64,000 nt of DNA from Marchantia polymorpha subsp. ruderalis. Taxonomy: Eukaryota > Streptophyta > Marchantiopsida > Marchantiales > Marchantiaceae. Shown piece after piece: positions 12,115-24,043 of this stretch (positions are counted from its first letter, which is position 1; each line of letters opens with the position of its first letter). Made by a program: the position numbers and the translations under genes. Where the stretch lies: positions 13,124,501 to 13,188,500 of the forward strand of contig AP031352.1 of the NCBI GenBank assembly GCA_037833965.1, read 5' to 3'. The notes beneath the pieces were generated by a model. It made no database searches. It saw only the letters and a program-made list of their open reading frames with translations, and was not told the DNA's origin.

Positions 12115-13126
12115 TGTAATAACCCACTAAAGGCTAAAACTGCAATATAGTGGTAGAAAGGTCGAACCCACAGGGACAGAGGAACACACAGGGTACAAAG
12201 TGTCACGTTTAACAGACTATTGATGAGTTTGAATTCTCAGGCGACTGTCACTCCCAGAAATACTGCAAGTGTCCACTCGGAGCGCACTCGGAGGTCGCAC
12301 AGTGCAGCGTAACACACACACACACACACACACCTGAAACTACAGAAACACAACCCAGAGATCCGTTAGGACCTCTACTCAAGATTTCAGGGGGGAAAAA
12401 TCTCTCGCGAGCACACTCGGCGAAGCTGCGGGTAGTGACTTCCAACTCCGGCTTTTACAACACTTCCACTAGCTTGCTGCTAGTGTAGGAAACCCGGTTT
12501 GGACTGCCTACTTCGGATCGAAGTCACTCATACGCGGTGAACAACACTCTCAACTCACAAAACGCGCAGAGAACACAGGTCCGCACTGAAGGACTCACTG
12601 AGAAACATTCCAGTAACACAACAACAGTCTATTGAAGAGTTTGAATTCTCAGGCACTTGTCATTCCCAGAAATACTACAGGGGTTACCCTCAAGGCACCT
12701 GCTGCAGCGTAACCTGAATTTACAACCAAGGCTTACACGAAGTAGCAAAACTTCACTTTGGCATTCAGGGGAAAAATCCCAAGGAGGTACAATCAGAAAG
12801 AAACACTCGAAGGTGTAGGGGCGAAACTGTTCAAGTATCTAACTAGTCACTAGCTCTGAGCATCGGCAGTCACCCGCAGGTACAGATCCGAACTACTCAA
12901 GTCTCTAACCAATGTACTAGCTCTGAACATTCGGCCGAAGGCCTTCAGCTACAAAATGCGGAACGCTAAGTTGTAACTCCTCGTGCGTGGTGACAGAACT
13001 CAAGGACACAAACACGCAAAGGAATTGGGTTCCTGATCTGCACTTCTGATGGGAAAGAACCCCAGGCAAAACGCCTGGAACTATTTTATACCTTCTAAGT
13101 CCTAACTAGCACTACACTGCACTACG

Positions 13127-14622
13127 CTACACGCCTGCACGGAACCACGCTACACTACACTCCGCGGAACCTGTGCTACGTCTCCTGCGCGGCGGACTGC
13201 CGCGCACTAACTCCCTACCCTGCCAATCTTCCGCTCGACTGCGCAGTCCCAAACGCTGCAACGCCGCAGACACCTCCACTTCGAGGGCGGACATAGTATC
13301 CTGCGCCTTGGACAGAAAAGCATCGAGCTTCTTTGCTACCTTCCGCCGACTCCTACTGTCGCCTGACAACAACCCGGCTGCGCGAAGTTCAAACTCACGC
13401 AGTGTGAGTTTCTCCTGCGCCTTCACTTCCCAGTGGGCGTAGCCCTTGAGACAGTGGGCGACACGCCTCGCCGTCTCCACCTTCGTGCGATCTGCCTCCT
13501 TCCTGCGATCCTCTTCAATTATCACTAATTGCGATTCGGCCTCAGCACGTTGCGCTCTCAATTCGCCACACTCTGACTGTAACCTGCGGATTAACTCCTC
13601 ATCCGCCTGCCGTGCGAGCTGACATTGTTCCAACAACCGCGTCTGTCGCACGAGCTCCTCTGACAAAATCCGATTCTGGGCCTGCTCAAAAATTAGTGCT
13701 TCCTTGACCTTCACCTGCTCCTTGGTGAGCTCGTCCAGTTTCTCATCCCTCACCTTCTCGGAGTACTTGTAGAATTTCTGATTAAGTTTATACTGACCCC
13801 ACAAGCATGCATGCTTCTCCTTCAATTCCTTCAACTCCTGGTCCACTCTAGCTAACAGCTTGCTGGTGTGGACTTTAGTGCGAGTCCGCCTGCGCACTAA
13901 CTCGATGTAAGATCCCGGCTGAAGTGGGTCGGCGTATTTATCGACCTTGCGATCCAAGTACCTCAGCAACGGAATCACCTGCTCAGAGAGCGCCGCCGCC
14001 GGCGCTCCAACAATTTCCTCCTCCTCCTCCTCGGTGTCCTCTGCTCCTGACATTTCTTCGGTGGAGCCTCCGTCGTCATCATCCGAGTGGAGAATTTCAG
14101 TCGCCATTGATTGCGTCGGCGACTGACCCGAGTGGGGCTGCACGTCGTCGACGTGTGCTGCCTGCGAAGGCACGGCTGCAGCCTCGCTGCTCTTCGCCAA
14201 AATATCTAAGGCGGTAGGCGAATGTGCCCGTGCGGCATCCCCGCCGCTCGCTTGTTGGTCGTCTACCGTGTCCTCTCTGCCGCCGACGCCCGCCGCCGAA
14301 GGCGATCGAGCGGAGGGTGGCTGCGCGGGGTTTGATTGCGCATCGCGCATCGAAATTTCATCCCGCGGACAGTCACTCCGCTCCTCCGTCTGTTGCTGCT
14401 CCCTTGATCGGTCCGCGGGGGCTGTGCTTGGCCTGTGCGCAGGCGCAAATGCCGGCGCCTTGTCTGCCGCAGGCGCAGCGCCGAAGGCGTCTATCGCCGA
14501 AGGCGGCATAGCCGGGGGCCGCTCGCCCGATGTCCCTTGGCCTATAGGCCCTACCGCCGAAGGCGCATCTATCGGCGGACTACCCGCCGATGGTGCGGCC
14601 TCCGCACGCTCCCTGCTCGTAT
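13127..14622 (-). pseudogene. Element A ORF, C-terminal part
   Basis: Reading on the minus strand from 14622, the frame runs without a stop to 13127. It encodes the last part of the Pro/Ala/Ser-rich middle (PSAVGPIGQ, PSAIDAFGAAP), the acidic segment before EEEEEEIVGAPAAALSEQ, the YLDRKVDKYADPLQPGSY block and about 220 residues of Glu/Arg/Leu-rich coiled coil ending AECSVAWFRAGV. It is nearly identical to the same part of F. The N-terminal part of this copy lies beyond inserted element B, at 19465-21074. Confidence 0.7.
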
Positions 14623-14627
14623 CTCCT

Positions 14628-17600
14628 TGTAATAACCCACTAAAGGCTAAAACTGCAATATAGTGGTAGAAAGGTCGAACCCACAGGGACAGAGGAACAC
14701 ACAGGGTACAAAGTGTCACGTTTAACAGACTATTGATGAGTTTGAATTCTCAGGCGACTGTCACTCCCAGAAATACTGCAAGTGTCCACTCGGAGCGCAC
14801 TCGGAGGTCGCACAGTGCAGCGTAACACACACACACACACCTGAAACTACAGAAATACAACCCAGAGATCCGTTAGGACCTCTACTTCAAGATTTCAGGG
14901 GGAAAGTCTCTCACGAGCACACTCGGCAAAGCTGCGGGCAGTGACTTCCAACTCCGGCTTTTACAACGCTTCCACTAGCTTGCTACTAGTGTAGGAAACC
15001 CGGTTTGGACTACCAACTTCGGATCGAAGTCACTCAGACGCGGTGAACAACACTCTCAACTCACAAAACGCGTAGAGAACACAGGTCCACACTGAAGGAC
15101 TCACTGTGAAACATTCCAGTAACACAACAACAGTCTATTGAAGAGTTTGAATTCTCAGGCACTTGTCATTCCCAGAAATACTACAGGGGTTACCCTCAAG
15201 GCACCTGCTGCAGCGTAACCTGAATTTACAACCAAGGCTTACACGAAGTAGCAAAACTTCACTTTGGCATTCAGGGGAAAAATCCCAAAGGAGTACAATC
15301 AGAAAGAAACACTCGAAGGTGTAGGGGCGAAACTGTTCAAGTATCTAACTAGTCACTGGCTCTGAGCATCGGCAGTCACCCGCAGGTGCAGATCCGAACT
15401 ACTCAAGTCTCTAACCAATGTACTAGCTCTGAACATTCGGCCGAAGGCCTTCAGCTACAAAATGCGGAACGCTAAGTTGTAACTCCTCGTGCGTGGTGAC
15501 AGAACTCAAGGACACAAACACGCAAAGGAAATGGGTTCCTGATCTATACTTCTGATGGGAAAGAACCCCAGGCAAAACGCCTGGAACTATTTTATACCTT
15601 CTAAGTCCTACCTAACACTTCACTGCACTACCATGGTGCGAGCCGCAACATAACCTACACCTGCTCCTTGGTGAGCTCGCCCAGTTTCTCATCCTTCATC
15701 TTCTCGGAGTGCTTGTAGAATTTCTGATTAAGCTTGTACTGACCCCACAAGCACGCATGCTTCTCCTTCAAGTCCTTCAACTCCTGGTCCACTCTAGCTA
15801 ATAGCTTGCTGGTGTGGACTTTAGTGCGAGTCCGCCTGCGCACTAACTCGATGTAAGATCCCGGCTGGAGTGGGTCGGCGTATTTATCGACCTTGCGATC
15901 CAAGTACCGCAGCAACGGAATCACCTGCTTAGAGAGCGCCGCCGCCGGCGCTCCAACAATTTCCTCCTCCTCCTCCTCGGTGTCTTCTGCTCCTGACATT
16001 TCTTCCGTGGAGCCTCCGTCGTCATCATCCGAGTGGAGAATTTCAGTCGCCATTGATTGCGTCGGCGACTGCCCCGAGTGGGGCTGCACGTCGTCGACGT
16101 GTGCTGCCTGCGAAGGCACGGCTGCAGCCTCGCTGCTCGTCGCCAAAATGTCTAAGGCGGAAGGCGAATGTACCCGAGCGGCATCCCCGTCGCTTGCTTG
16201 TTGATTGCCTACCGCGTCCTCTCTGTCTCCGTCGTCCGCCGCCGAAGGCGGTCGAGCGGAGGATGGCTGCGCGGGGTTTGATTGCGCATCGCGCATCGAG
16301 ATTTCATCCCGCGGACAGTCACTCCGCTCCTCCGTCTGTTGCTGCTCCCTTGATCGGTCCGTGGGGGCTGTGCCCGGCCCGTGCGCAGGCGCATTTGCCG
16401 GCGCCTTGTCCGTCGCAGGCGCATCGCCGCGGACATCTATCGCCGAAGGCGACATGGCCGGGGGCCGCACGCCCGATGTTGCTTGGCCTATAGGCCCTAC
16501 CGCCGAAGGCGCATCTATCGGCGGACTTCCCGCCGATGGTGCGGCCTCCGCACGCTCTCTGCTCGTATCTCCTCTGCTCGAAGGCCCTGGCGCCGAAGGC
16601 GCGAATTGCGGCGCGTGGTGCGCCGGAGGGTCTGGCCCCGAGGGCCGGTGTCTCGTAGGCGGTTCTTCCGCCGGCTCCTTCCCCTTCCTGCGTTGGAACG
16701 GGGGTGATTCTTGCCTGTGCACAGGCGGCACGTGTGGAGGTGTCCTGTGCACAGGCGACCTGTGCACAGGCGAGCGCCTGTGCACAGGCGGACTGCTCCT
16801 TCCCACGCGTAAGCGTAGATCCACGTCCACTTGTGTTCGCCGGTCCGCGGAGGCTCGTCCGTCCGCGGAGGTTCGCCTGTGCGCAAACGGAACATCTGTC
16901 CGCATCGCACGTGGTAACTCCGGAGGCCCTTGGCCCGTAGGCGGCCTTTCTCCCGTCGAGGTTGCAGCGTGGCCCGTTACTCCTGCGGTCGTCCGCGCTT
17001 CCTCTCGCCTCTCTGGCGACGCACTTCCTATCTCCGTCGCAATTGTCGCCGTGTCCGCACTGTCAGCTGGTAACACCAGTCTGCGTGCCTTCTGCTTCGG
17101 CCGGCTGTATGGCTCGCACAGCGGCCGCGGTCGAATGGGAGCAGAGGGTTCTTGATGCTGCTCCTCTTCGGACTCTTCCCTCCATCGCCGCTTCCGCGGC
17201 ACTCGTGCTGCAGGAGTGTGTCTCCCTTCGTCCCTCCGTCTTGATGGGGTAGAAGTCGGTGACTCCTCTGCATCAGTGTCGACCTCGTTCTCCCGCACAT
17301 ACTTCCCGGGATGGTCGATGGACAATGGCGGAAAATGTTCAAGCTCCGCCGCTGTCAAACAATTCCGCTGTCGATAAAAATTGATGAGGAAAGGAGAAAG
17401 ATGGTTTAGAGTTCCCCCTTTCTCCTCAAACGCGTGCTGTCGCATCACCCTGTGCAGGATGCTCGCCCAGTGAATTGGAGTTCCCTCGATGACGCACTCC
17501 ACAAAAGAGACCTGCCACAATGTGATGTAGCAGGCGCGGTGCGGCTGCAGTAATTGCATCAGCGCCGCGGACAAAGTCCGGCGAAATCGATCCTTGTAAT

Positions 17601-19459
17601 CACGGGTCCTGTACCCATTCTTGGTAGACCTCCCGGTCTTGAACAGCTCCACAAATTGCGCCTCTTCTTGCTTGGTCACCTTGATACTCTCACTGTCGAA
17701 AAGGAGATGCCCTGGCATGCCAGCACATCTTCCCAACGCCTGCGCCCAATCTTGGACTGTCCACCGATCAACATGCGGACGCAATCCGCGCGAGGGTGGT
17801 CCCTGTGGCTCTAGCCACTCGCGCACCATATTCGCACAGATGTAATTCCATCCCCATAGCAAGAAATCGAGCTTTCTTGCTATTAAGCGCTCCTCGAAAG
17901 CGCGCAGCCCGTTCTGCGGCAGGCGAAGTGGCACCATCCGCAATCTGCTCGGTCTCGTCATTGCGTTCCTGTGGTTCGCTCGCCCGCTCATTCTACTTCC
18001 GCACTGCCCGCGCTTCTTTCTCTCTCGGCAAACTCTAATCGCCCTCAATTCCAAATCACGCGCACTCACTTCTCCCTCAATCAACAAGAAATCTCCTGTG
18101 CGACGACGTCGAGAATGTTCCGCAGCCAGCAGATGGATGCGCGCAGCGCGCACAAGAGATTGGAATCGCGAATTCAAGAATGGGACGTTCTCCGCCGCCC
18201 GGTCGAAGGTCATGGTCGGCTCTTGGTCGTGAAGAACGTCTCACTTGATGGCCGCGCCGGCTGTACGCTGGAACGGTCTTCGCTCTCACGCGCGGCTTCA
18301 CGCTCCGCCGTCGTCGATTAAACTCTCACGCTCGAATTGGCGGATTTGAACTCCGCGAGCGTGTTACCCTGCGGACATGGGGGCGTAGCGCCGAAGGCGA
18401 GTTTTCCGCCTTGCGCGGTACACTTGTTCGTACCGCCCCTCGGCCAATCCCCCTCTGCCTTGACGCGTGTGTCCGCATGTCGGACAAAAGTTCAACTCCT
18501 GCCTGTGCGCAGGCAGGAGCCTCGGCGGATTCTCCGCCGGCGCGGAACTTGAACATCCTCCTGTGCACAGGCATTCGCCTGTGCGCAGGCGAATTCTGTC
18601 CGCGGCGCTGCGCTGGCGCGGAAGGCGTTGACCGTGGTCAGCCGTCTCCGTCCAGTCTGTCCGTTCCTTGTCTCTCCGTCGGCGCTTCCGCCGCCGCAAC
18701 TCCGTCCGTCCAAGAGCGCATCCACCCGTTCTGCTCGCATGGTCCGTACCGATTGGATTACTCTGGCGGCTCTTCCGACGTACGCGGCGCTGCGCTGGCG
18801 CGGAAGACGCCGTACACTTTCTACCTCACAAGGCGCATTTCTAGGGCCCAAGGCGGATTTTCCGCCGACGCCGAAGCGCCTGTGCACAGGCGTTCGCCTG
18901 TGCGTAGGCGGGCTTCGCGCCTTCCCTAACCCTACTTCGCCTGTGCACAGGCGAACGCCTTCGCCCGCGCATAGGACAAAACTTGATCCCCCCTTCCGCG
19001 TAGGCGGAATTCGCGCCGGTGGCGAACTCCTTCCGCCGTAGGCGACCGCCTCCGTTTCTTCCAATAGCGATAACTCCCTAAGTCCTCATCCGTTCCAAGC
19101 GTTCTTGGGCTCGTTAGAATCAGCGCGTCGAGCTCTTTCCAACGGGACCCTAACTTGGTCAAGGCGCCCGAGGGTTGACCTAATTACGGGGGTTTCCCTA
19201 CAGCCGCGGACGCAATCTCCGAAGGCGGGTTTTGCGCCTTGCGCCGTAGAGATCCTAATTGCAGAGCTCGCAGGGAGGGTGGTGCCTGTCCTTACTGCGG
19301 CACCCCAAATCCCAGATTCTACAAGATCCCTCGAGAATCCCCGCGATCTTCCGGATTCACTTTGTTTTGATGTACCGAAGGCTATTTACAATGCTGCCAG
19401 GGTACAGTTTTCCAAAAATGTTTTAATTTCCTCAAAATTGCCAAAAGTGGGGTACCACA
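14628..19459 (-). mobile_element. Element B: minus-strand TIR element flanked by CTCCT duplication
   Basis: The 3' terminus TGTAATAACCCACTAAAGG starts at 14628 and the 5' terminus, read as GGGGTACCACA on the plus strand, ends at 19459. The 5-bp CTCCT is present at 14623-14627 and 19460-19464, so the two ends belong together and B inserted in the ORF of A. Its parts are the 3' region (14628-15654), a long ORF (15655-18213) and the 5' region (18214-19459). It is 4.83 kb, against 5.41 kb for F, because the ORF is shorter at its C-terminal end. It is the last insertion in this stack and therefore young. Confidence 0.87.
15655..18213 (-). CDS. Element B ORF, 852 codons, family protein with short coiled coil
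   Basis: A single open frame encodes 852 residues. It contains the basic N-terminus starting MTFDRAAENVPFLNSRF, the helical core with LLWGWNYICANMVREWLEP and WASILHRVMRQHAFEEKGG, the basic RKRRWREESEEEQ patch (candidate nuclear signal, inferred), the palindrome-encoded VHRRSPVHRSPVHRTPP repeats, the acidic DDDDGGSTEEMSGAEDTEEEEEE stretch, and the start of the coiled coil ending ELTKEQV. Compared with F it has only a short part of the C-terminal coiled coil. It contains no catalytic motif I recognise. A structural or Gag-like nucleic-acid-binding role is possible but unsupported. Confidence 0.65.
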   Translation of the reverse strand: MTFDRAAENVPFLNSRFQSLVRAARIHLLAAEHSRRRRTGDFLLIEGEVSARDLELRAIRVCRERKKRGQCGSRMSGRANHRNAMTRPSRLRMVPLRLPQNGLRAFEERLIARKLDFLLWGWNYICANMVREWLEPQGPPSRGLRPHVDRWTVQDWAQALGRCAGMPGHLLFDSESIKVTKQEEAQFVELFKTGRSTKNGYRTRDYKDRFRRTLSAALMQLLQPHRACYITLWQVSFVECVIEGTPIHWASILHRVMRQHAFEEKGGTLNHLSPFLINFYRQRNCLTAAELEHFPPLSIDHPGKYVRENEVDTDAEESPTSTPSRRRDEGRHTPAARVPRKRRWREESEEEQHQEPSAPIRPRPLCEPYSRPKQKARRLVLPADSADTATIATEIGSASPERREEARTTAGVTGHAATSTGERPPTGQGPPELPRAMRTDVPFAHRRTSADGRASADRRTQVDVDLRLRVGRSSPPVHRRSPVHRSPVHRTPPHVPPVHRQESPPFQRRKGKEPAEEPPTRHRPSGPDPPAHHAPQFAPSAPGPSSRGDTSRERAEAAPSAGSPPIDAPSAVGPIGQATSGVRPPAMSPSAIDVRGDAPATDKAPANAPAHGPGTAPTDRSREQQQTEERSDCPRDEISMRDAQSNPAQPSSARPPSAADDGDREDAVGNQQASDGDAARVHSPSALDILATSSEAAAVPSQAAHVDDVQPHSGQSPTQSMATEILHSDDDDGGSTEEMSGAEDTEEEEEEIVGAPAAALSKQVIPLLRYLDRKVDKYADPLQPGSYIELVRRRTRTKVHTSKLLARVDQELKDLKEKHACLWGQYKLNQKFYKHSEKMKDEKLGELTKEQV

Positions 19460-19464
19460 CTCCT

Positions 19465-21074
19465 CGGCTCGAAGGCGCAAATTGCGGCGCGTGGTGCGCC
19501 GGAGGGTCTGGCCCCGAGGGCCGGTGTCTCGTAGGCGGCTCTTCCGCCGGCTCCTTCCCCTTCCTACGTTGGAACGGGGGTGATTCCTGCCTGTGCACAG
19601 GCGGCACGTGTGGAGGTGACCTGTGCACAGGCGAGCGCCTGTGCACAGGCGGACTGCTCCTTCCCACGCGTAAGCGTAGATCTACGTCCACTTGTGATCG
19701 CCTGTCCGCGGAGGCTCGTCCGTCCGCGGAGTCTCGTCTGTGCGCAAACGGAACATCTGTCCGCAACGCACGTGGTAACTCCGGAGGCCCTTGGCCCGTA
19801 GGCGGCCTCTCTCCCGTCGAGGCTGCAGCGCGGTCCGTTGCTCCTGCGGTCGTCCGCGCTTCCTCATGCTTCTCTGGCGACGCACTTCCTTTCTCCGTCG
19901 CAATCGTCGCCGTGTCCGCACTGTTGGCTGGTAACACCAGTCTGCGTGCCTTCTGCTTCGGCCGGCTGTATGACTCGTACAACGGCCGCGGTCGAATGGG
20001 AGCAGAGGGTTCTTGATGCTGCTCCTCTTCGGACTCTTCTCTCCATCGCCGCTTCCGCGGCACTCGTGCTGCAGGAGTGTTTCTCCCTTCGTCCCTCCGC
20101 CTTGATGGGGTAGAAGTCGGTGACTCCTCTGCATCAGTGTCGACCTCATTCTCCCGTACATACTTCCCGGGATGGTCGACGGACAACGGCGGAAAATGCT
20201 CAAGCTCCGCCGCTGTCAAACAATTCCGCTGTCGATAAAAATTGATGAGGAAAGGAGAGAGATGGTTTAGAGTTCCCCCCTTCTCCTCAAAAGCGTGCTG
20301 TCGCATCACCCTGTGCAGGATGCTCGCCCAGTGAATTGGAGTTCCCTCGATGACGCACTCCACAAAAGAGACCTGCCACAATGTGATGTAGCAGGCGCGG
20401 TGTGGCTGCAGTAATTGCATCAGCGCCGCGGACAAAGTCCGGCGAAATCGATCCTTGTAATCACGGGTCCTGTACCCATTCTTGGTAGACCTCCCGGTCT
20501 TGAACAGCTCCACAAATTGCGCCTCTTCCTGCTTGGTCACCTTGATGCTCTCACTGTCGAAAAGGAGATGCCCTGGCATGCCGGCACATCTTCCCAATGC
20601 CTGCGCCCAATCTTGGACTGTCCACCGATCAACATGCGGACGCAATCCGCGCAAGGGTGGTCCCTGTGGCTCTAGCCACTCGCGCACCATATTCGCACAG
20701 ATGTAGTTCCATCCCCATAGCAAGAAATCGAGCTTTCTTGCTATTAAGCGCTCCTCGAAAGCGCGCAGCCCGTTCTGTGGTAGGCGAAGTGGCACCATCC
20801 GCAATCTGCCCGGTCTCGTCATTGCGTTCCTGGAGTTCGCTCGCCCGCTCATTCTACTTCCGCACCGCCCGAGCTCCTTTCTCTCTCGGCAAACTCTAAT
20901 CGCCCTCAATTCCAAATCCCGCGCACTCACTTCTCCCTCAATCACCAAGAAATCCCCTGTGCGGCGACGTCGAGAATGTTTAGCAGCCAGCAGATGGATG
21001 CGCGCAGCGCGCACAAGAGATTGGAATCGCGAATTCAAGAATGGGACGCTCTCCGCCGCCCGGTCGAAGGTCAT
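19465..21074 (-). pseudogene. Element A ORF, N-terminal part
   Basis: This frame runs from an MTFDRAAESVPFLNSRF start at 21074 through the helical core and the proline-rich middle to 19465, where the element B terminus begins. It closely matches the same part of B and F, including PVHRRSPVHRS-type repeats written as CGCCTGTGCACAGGCG palindromes. The remainder of the same copy lies at 13127-14622. The inner Met at about codon 85, preceded by GGAACGCA, is an alternative start. Confidence 0.7.
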
Positions 21075-22318
21075 GGTCGGCTCTTGCTCGTGGAGGACGT
21101 CTCACTTGATGGCCGCGCCGGCTCTACGCTGGAACGGTCTTCGCTCTCACGCGCGGCTTCACGCTCCGCCGTCGCCGATTAAACTCTCACGCTCGAATTG
21201 GTGGATTTGAACTCCGCGAGCGTATTACCCCGCGGACATGGGAGCGTAGCGCCGAAGGCGAGTTTTCCGCCTTGCGCGGTACACTTGTTCGTACCGCCCC
21301 TCGGCCAATCCCCTTCTGCCTTGACGCGTGTGTCCGCATGTCGGACAAAAGTTCAACTCCTGCCTGTGCGCAGGCAGACTCCTCGGCGGATTCTCCGCCG
21401 GCGCGGAACTTCATCCTCCTGTGCACAGGCGCTCGCCTGTGCGCAGGCGAATTCCGTGCGCGGCGTCACGCTGGCGCGGAAGGCGTTGACCGTGGTCAGC
21501 CGTCTCCGTCCAGTCTGTCCGTTCCTTGTCTCTTCGTCGGCGCTTCCGCCGCCGCAACTCCGTCCGTCCAAGAGCGCATCCACCCGTCCCGTCCGCATGG
21601 TCCGTACGGATTTGATTACTCTGGCGGCTCCTTGCTCGTCCGCGGCGCCGCGCTGGCGCAGAAGGCGCCGTACACTTTCTACCTCACAAGGCGCATTTCT
21701 ATGGCCCAAGGCGGATTTTCCGCCGACGCCGAAGCGCCTGTGCACAGGCGAACGCCTGTGCGTAGGCGGACTTCGCGCCTCCCCAAACCCTACTTCGCCT
21801 GTGCACAGGCGAGCGCCTTCGTCCGCGCATAGGACAAAACTTGGTTCCCCCTTCCGCGTAGGCGGAATTCCCGCCGGTGGCGAACTCCTTCCGCCGAAGG
21901 CGACCGTCTCCGTATCTTCCAATAGTGATAACTCCCTAAGTCCTCATCCGTTCCAAGCGTTCTTGGATTCGTTGGAATCAGTGCGTCAAGCTCTTTCCAA
22001 CGAGACCCTAACTTGGTCAAGGCGCCCGAGGGTTGACCTAATTATGGAGGATTTCCCTACCGCCGCGGACGCAACCTCCGAAGGCGGGTTTTGCGCCTTG
22101 CGTCGCAGGGATCCTAACTGCAGAGCTCGCAGGGAGGGTGGTGCCTGTCCTTACTGCTGCACCCCAAATCCTAGATTCTACAAGATCCCTCGAGAATCCC
22201 CGCGATCTTCCGGATTCACTCCGTTTTGATGTACCGAAGGCTATTTACAATGCTGCCAGGGTACAGTTTTCCAAAAATGTTTTAATTTCCTCAAAATTGC
22301 CAAAAGTGGGGTACCACA

Positions 22319-22951
22319 GGAGGATGCGGCGACGAAAAGTCAGGCGGATGCCGAGCTAATGCGGGCAAAGATCAAGTCGGAATTGCAGGAAGAGCGGAGA
22401 CAAAACCACGTCCTAGCAGCCGAGCTTGCGCGCCAGACGCGCGCCTTAGAAGAAAGTCAAAGAGCCCGCAAGGAGGATGAGGAGTTGTTGCGCAACTTGC
22501 AATCCGAGTGCTCGGATTTGAGGGCACAACGTGCGGAAGCAGAAATGCAGCTAGCAGAGGTGGAGAGCAGCTGCAGGGCGCGAGGAGAGTTGGCGACACG
22601 GGTGACTCGTTGTCTAAAAGGATACGCCCATTGGGAGGTGGCAGCTCAAGAGAGGATCACACTCAGGGAGTTCGAGCTTCGGGCGGCGGCATTGACGGAG
22701 GGTGACAGTCGGAGTCGGCGGCGAGTGGCGAGGAAATTAGAAACCTTCTTGTCGGGTGCGCGCGACACTATGGCGCACTTAGAGTCGGAAGTCACTACAG
22801 CGCTCCGACGCCTGGGGTTGCGCAGCCGGTCGGAAGACTGGCAAGGTAGAGACATCGAGCGGAGCAGTCCGGCGCGCAGGAGGCGCAGCACCGGATCAGC
22901 CGAGTGCAGTAGAATAGTTTGGTTTCGCGCAGATGCTGCGAGTAGTAGATA
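22319..22951 (+). pseudogene. Element C ORF, part after the A insertion (coiled-coil tail)
   Basis: After the second GGAGG (22319-22323) the element C frame continues as a Glu/Arg/Gln/Ala-rich coiled coil (AKIKSELQEERRQNHVLAAELARQTRALEE, then RNLQSECSDLRAQRAEAEMQL). The conserved GYAHWEVAAQE, FELRAAALTEGDSRSRRRVARKLE and LGLRSRSEDWQGRD blocks follow, and it ends AECSRIVWFRADAASSR. It aligns over its length with the F tail but at clearly lower identity, consistent with C being a distinct subfamily. Confidence 0.65.
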
Positions 22952-23910
22952 GGATAGCGTAGTGCTAGTTAGGATCTTTGAGGGTATAAAGTAGATTAAG
23001 GCGTTTTGCCTTGGGACTCTTCCAGTTTCGGAAGTGCAGATCAGGAACTCACTTTCTTGGCGTGTTTGTGCATTTTGGTCCTGGCACCACGTAGAGAAGC
23101 TGCAGCATAGCGAAGTTACCGTATGTTGTAGTTGAAGGCCTTCGGCTGAATGTTCAGAGCTAGCACCCGGTTAGAGACTTGAGTAGTGCGGATCTGCACC
23201 TGCGGGTGATTTTTGATGCTCAGAGCCGGCTGCGAGTTAGATACTTGAACAGTTCCCCCTTACTCCTTCGAGTGACATATCCTGATTGTACTCCTACGGG
23301 AAGTTTCCCCTGAATGCCAATGTGAAGTTTTATTACTTCGTGTAAACCTTGGTTTGTAATTCAGGTTGTGTGTGTGTTACTGGATCGTGTCTCAGTTAAG
23401 TTCTCAGTCGGATCTGCACTCCCTGCGTTTGGTGTGATAGTCGAGGGCGACGTCCACGGCGTATGAAGAGGCTTCGTTCCGAAGTGGGAAGTCCAGTCCG
23501 GGTACCCTACGCTAGTTCCTGGCGGAAGGGCAGTAAAAGCCGGAGTGGGAGGCACTACCTGCAGAACCTCTGAGTGAACTTTTGAGACACTGTCCTCCTG
23601 AAATCCGAAGCGGAGGACCTGACCGACCTCCGAGTTGTGCTTTTTGCCAGTTTCAGGTGTGTGTGTGTGTGTGTTGAGTGACCACGCTGTACCGTGCATC
23701 CTCCGAGCATCCTCCGAGTCGAGATCCTCCTCCGAGTCGAGCCTCCGAGTCGAGCACTACAGTGTTTCTGGGAGTGACAGTCGCCTAGAATTCAAACTCT
23801 ACAAAAGTCTGTTAAAACGTGACATTTTTACTCTGTGTGTTGCCTCTGTCCCTGTGGGTTCGATCTTTTTACCACCATACTGCAGTTTTAGCCTTTGGTG
23901 GGTTATTACA

Positions 23911-24043
23911 AGGAGTCGGCGGAAGGTGGTGAAGAAGTTAGACTCTTTTCTGTTGAAGGCGCGGGATACCATGTCCACCCTCGAGGCGGAGGTGTTCGCG
24001 GCATTGCAGCGTTTGGGACTGCGCAGGTTCCGTGCAGGCGTGT
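23911..24043 (+). pseudogene. Element H ORF, last piece right of the C insertion
   Basis: The second AGGAG opens a short stretch reading SRRKVVKKLDSFLLKARDTMSTLEAEVFAALQRLGLR and then FRAGV. This is the end of the family coiled-coil tail with part missing. It is followed by the conserved GAAGGTATAAAGTAG at 24077-24091 and the H 3' region to 25052. It is a small fossil fragment, useful mainly because its AGGAG edge proves the C insertion. Confidence 0.6.

Larger units (their letters stand above)
12115..22318 (-). mobile_element. Element A: minus-strand TIR element flanked by GGAGG duplication
   Basis: In minus orientation A has its 3' terminus TGTAATAACCCACTAAAGG at 12115 and its 5' terminus (CCAAAAGTGGGGTACCACA on the plus strand) ending at 22318. 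GGAGG flanks both sides (12110-12114 and 22319-22323). Its parts are the 3' region (12115-13126), the C-terminal ORF part (13127-14622), inserted element B (14628-19459), the N-terminal ORF part (19465-21074) and the 5' region (21075-22318). Apart from carrying B, both ORF parts read open, so A is a relatively young copy. It sits in the ORF of C. Confidence 0.85.
9346..23910 (+). mobile_element. Element C: divergent TIR-family copy flanked by AGGAG duplication
   Basis: The left end TGTGGTAACACACTTTTTG starts at 9346 and the right end GGTTATTACA finishes at 23910. The duplication AGGAG is at 9341-9345 and 23911-23915. C inserted into the coiled-coil coding part of H. It is a separate subfamily: its 5' region (9346-10188) is shorter, and its ORF middle uses CCGACTNCGAGTCGG palindromes instead of CGCCTGTGCACAGGCG. 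Element A (12115-22318) is inserted in its ORF. Its 3' region runs 22952-23910. Besides that insertion it has a few breaks. Confidence 0.78.

Noticed and set aside
9346-23910. CACTA, hAT, Mutator or piggyBac element
   Set aside because: Duplications are 5 bp, not 2-3, 8, 9-11 or TTAA, the termini do not start CACTA, and no matching transposase was seen.
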